A stretch of 64,000 bases of DNA from Atrichornis clamosus (lineage: Eukaryota; Chordata; Aves; Passeriformes; Menuridae): contig WBMZ01010282.1 of the NCBI GenBank assembly GCA_013400975.1, positions 1-64,000 on the forward strand, given 5' to 3'. A program made the translations under genes and the position numbers. Positions 62,926-64,000 of the stretch are shown here, in pieces. Each line of letters begins with the position of its first letter. The first letter of the stretch is position 1. The notes beneath the pieces were generated by a model. That model searched no databases and was not told the origin of the DNA. It worked only from the letters and a program-made list of their open reading frames with translations.

Positions 62926-62971
62926 CTTTTTTTCTCTTTTTTTTATTTTTTTCTTTTTTTTTTTTTCCAGA
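62926..62971. repeat. T-rich polypyrimidine tract
   Basis: A long T/C tract ending in ttttccag. It is simple sequence, though it also looks like a strong 3' splice site; no supported exon follows. Confidence 0.8.
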
Positions 62972-64000
62972 ACACACTTCTGTGCTCCCAAGGCTTTCGC
63001 TGACCTACATAGGGGTAGAGGGACATGTCTGGCCTAACGCACAGACAAAAGGTACTCTGTTTATTAACCAGGGACGTGCTCTGAGGCAGCACTCACTGCA
63101 CAAACCCTGGAAGGAGCCCAGGAGCTCAGGCTGTGGCTCCTGTCAGCAAGGTGTCCTGGGGCCATGCCAGGAGCAGCAAGCAGAGCTGCCCACAGCTGGT
63201 CAGGGGAATGCTGAGCAGAGGGGTTAAACCTCATCGCTTTTAGGACATAGGTGTTTATTCTGCTCATTAGGCATCTTCACGCCCAGGGGGGAGAGGGCTA
63301 CAACACCAATGCAGGGCCACATAGTTGTGAAAACCCAAATACTTGTCCCTCCTCCCCGGTCCTGAGTTCTGAGAGGACAACGAGATGGCTGCGTTTTATG
63401 TAAAAGTAGTAACCTGTGCCCACTGAGTGCCACAGCACTGCTGAAGGCTTTGTACGCTCACAGCCATGGTGAGTTTTAGGGATGAGGCTGGAGAACAGCA
63501 GACATTCATAAACAAGCTTAGAATGCCTGGAAAGGAAATTTGGTGAGTGCTCATCTTAAAAAAATCTGATTATACCAACAGCGTTAACGTGAAAGGAGCG
63601 GGGAATAGGAAACTGTGTAATGGAGTTCTAATTATAATTCCTTTTGTTTTCCTAAAGAACATTAAAAAGCCATGATGTGACCAATGACTCAAGCCTAAAA
63701 AATACTTCCAATTTTATTTTTACACTCATTGGGGCCTCTTGTTAATTTACAGCTAGTGAAATAAAAAACAAATCTGATGTTCTCATTTGCATCTGACACT
63801 ATAGAAACAGTAATTTTTAAAAGGTTACCTAGAATCACTGCAAAGGTTTGATTTTTGTCATTAGCATATTAAAGTCTAGCTTAGGCAAGATTTCTTCTCT
63901 GAAGCACACATTTTGTTAAAAGCTGTTCAGTGCCCATAACCATTCTGCTGTTCTCAAAATATGATGCCCTAGCAGGCCAGAGCTAACTTGTGCATATGAA

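Larger units (their letters stand above)
56047..64000. other. Intergenic sequence to the window end
   Basis: No exon with recognisable homology. SPOPL, the next gene in mammals, was looked for by its MATH-domain start and not found. A long unique AT-rich stretch at about 56750-57300 lacks repeats and could hold conserved noncoding DNA. Confidence 0.45.

Noticed and set aside
54046..64000. Search for SPOPL, the gene downstream of HNMT in mammals
   Set aside because: No MATH or BTB domain coding sequence was recognised in this window.

Overview
This window looks like nuclear DNA of a bird. It is intron-rich and gene-sparse, and it carries several copies of the CR1 non-LTR retrotransposon with the 3' end typical of sauropsid genomes (3' consensus-like stretches reading 'cccatggcaggg' and 'aaggtcccttccaacccaaa', followed by degenerate 'attctatga' tails). 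I see no bacterial operons, ribosome binding sites, CRISPR arrays or phage genes.

The coding content is two six-exon genes in head-to-tail orientation on the + strand. Both encode histamine N-methyltransferase (HNMT) family proteins. HNMT is the cytosolic SAM-dependent enzyme that inactivates histamine by Ntau-methylation. Copy 1 (HNMT-like) has coding exons at 8634-8764, 10370-10422, 13507-13614, 13722-13852, 14148-14241 and 15226-15581, giving 873 nt and 290 aa. Copy 2 (canonical HNMT) has coding exons at 42230-42366, 43295-43347, 46560-46667, 50141-50271, 50836-50929 and 53193-53548, giving 879 nt and 292 aa, the same length as the human enzyme. All five intron positions and phases (2, 1, 1, 0, 1) agree between the copies, and every intron is GT-AG. 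The pair therefore arose by DNA-level tandem duplication, not by retroposition.

Layout: 1-8.6 kb is upstream sequence of copy 1, with GC/CpG-rich patches at about 2.8-3.0 and 4.0-4.8 kb that may hold its promoter and a 5' exon. Copy 1 occupies 8.6-16.3 kb, with a poly(A) signal at 16315. From 16.3 to 42.1 kb is a spacer of about 26 kb in which I find no gene, only CR1 relics and simple sequence. Copy 2 occupies 42.1-54.0 kb, with a poly(A) signal at 54018. From 54.0 to 64 kb there is again no recognisable gene.

Copy 2 keeps nearly all residues known to form the HNMT active site. Copy 1 keeps the methyltransferase fold, the acidic SAM-ribose ligand and the catalytic-pocket Glu, Gln and Asn, but it changes several aromatic or cysteine residues that line the histamine pocket. 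Its last exon is also extremely GC-rich at third codon positions. It is the most interesting object here: an apparently intact paralog with an altered substrate pocket. Comparisons with human HNMT are from memory; no database search was possible.
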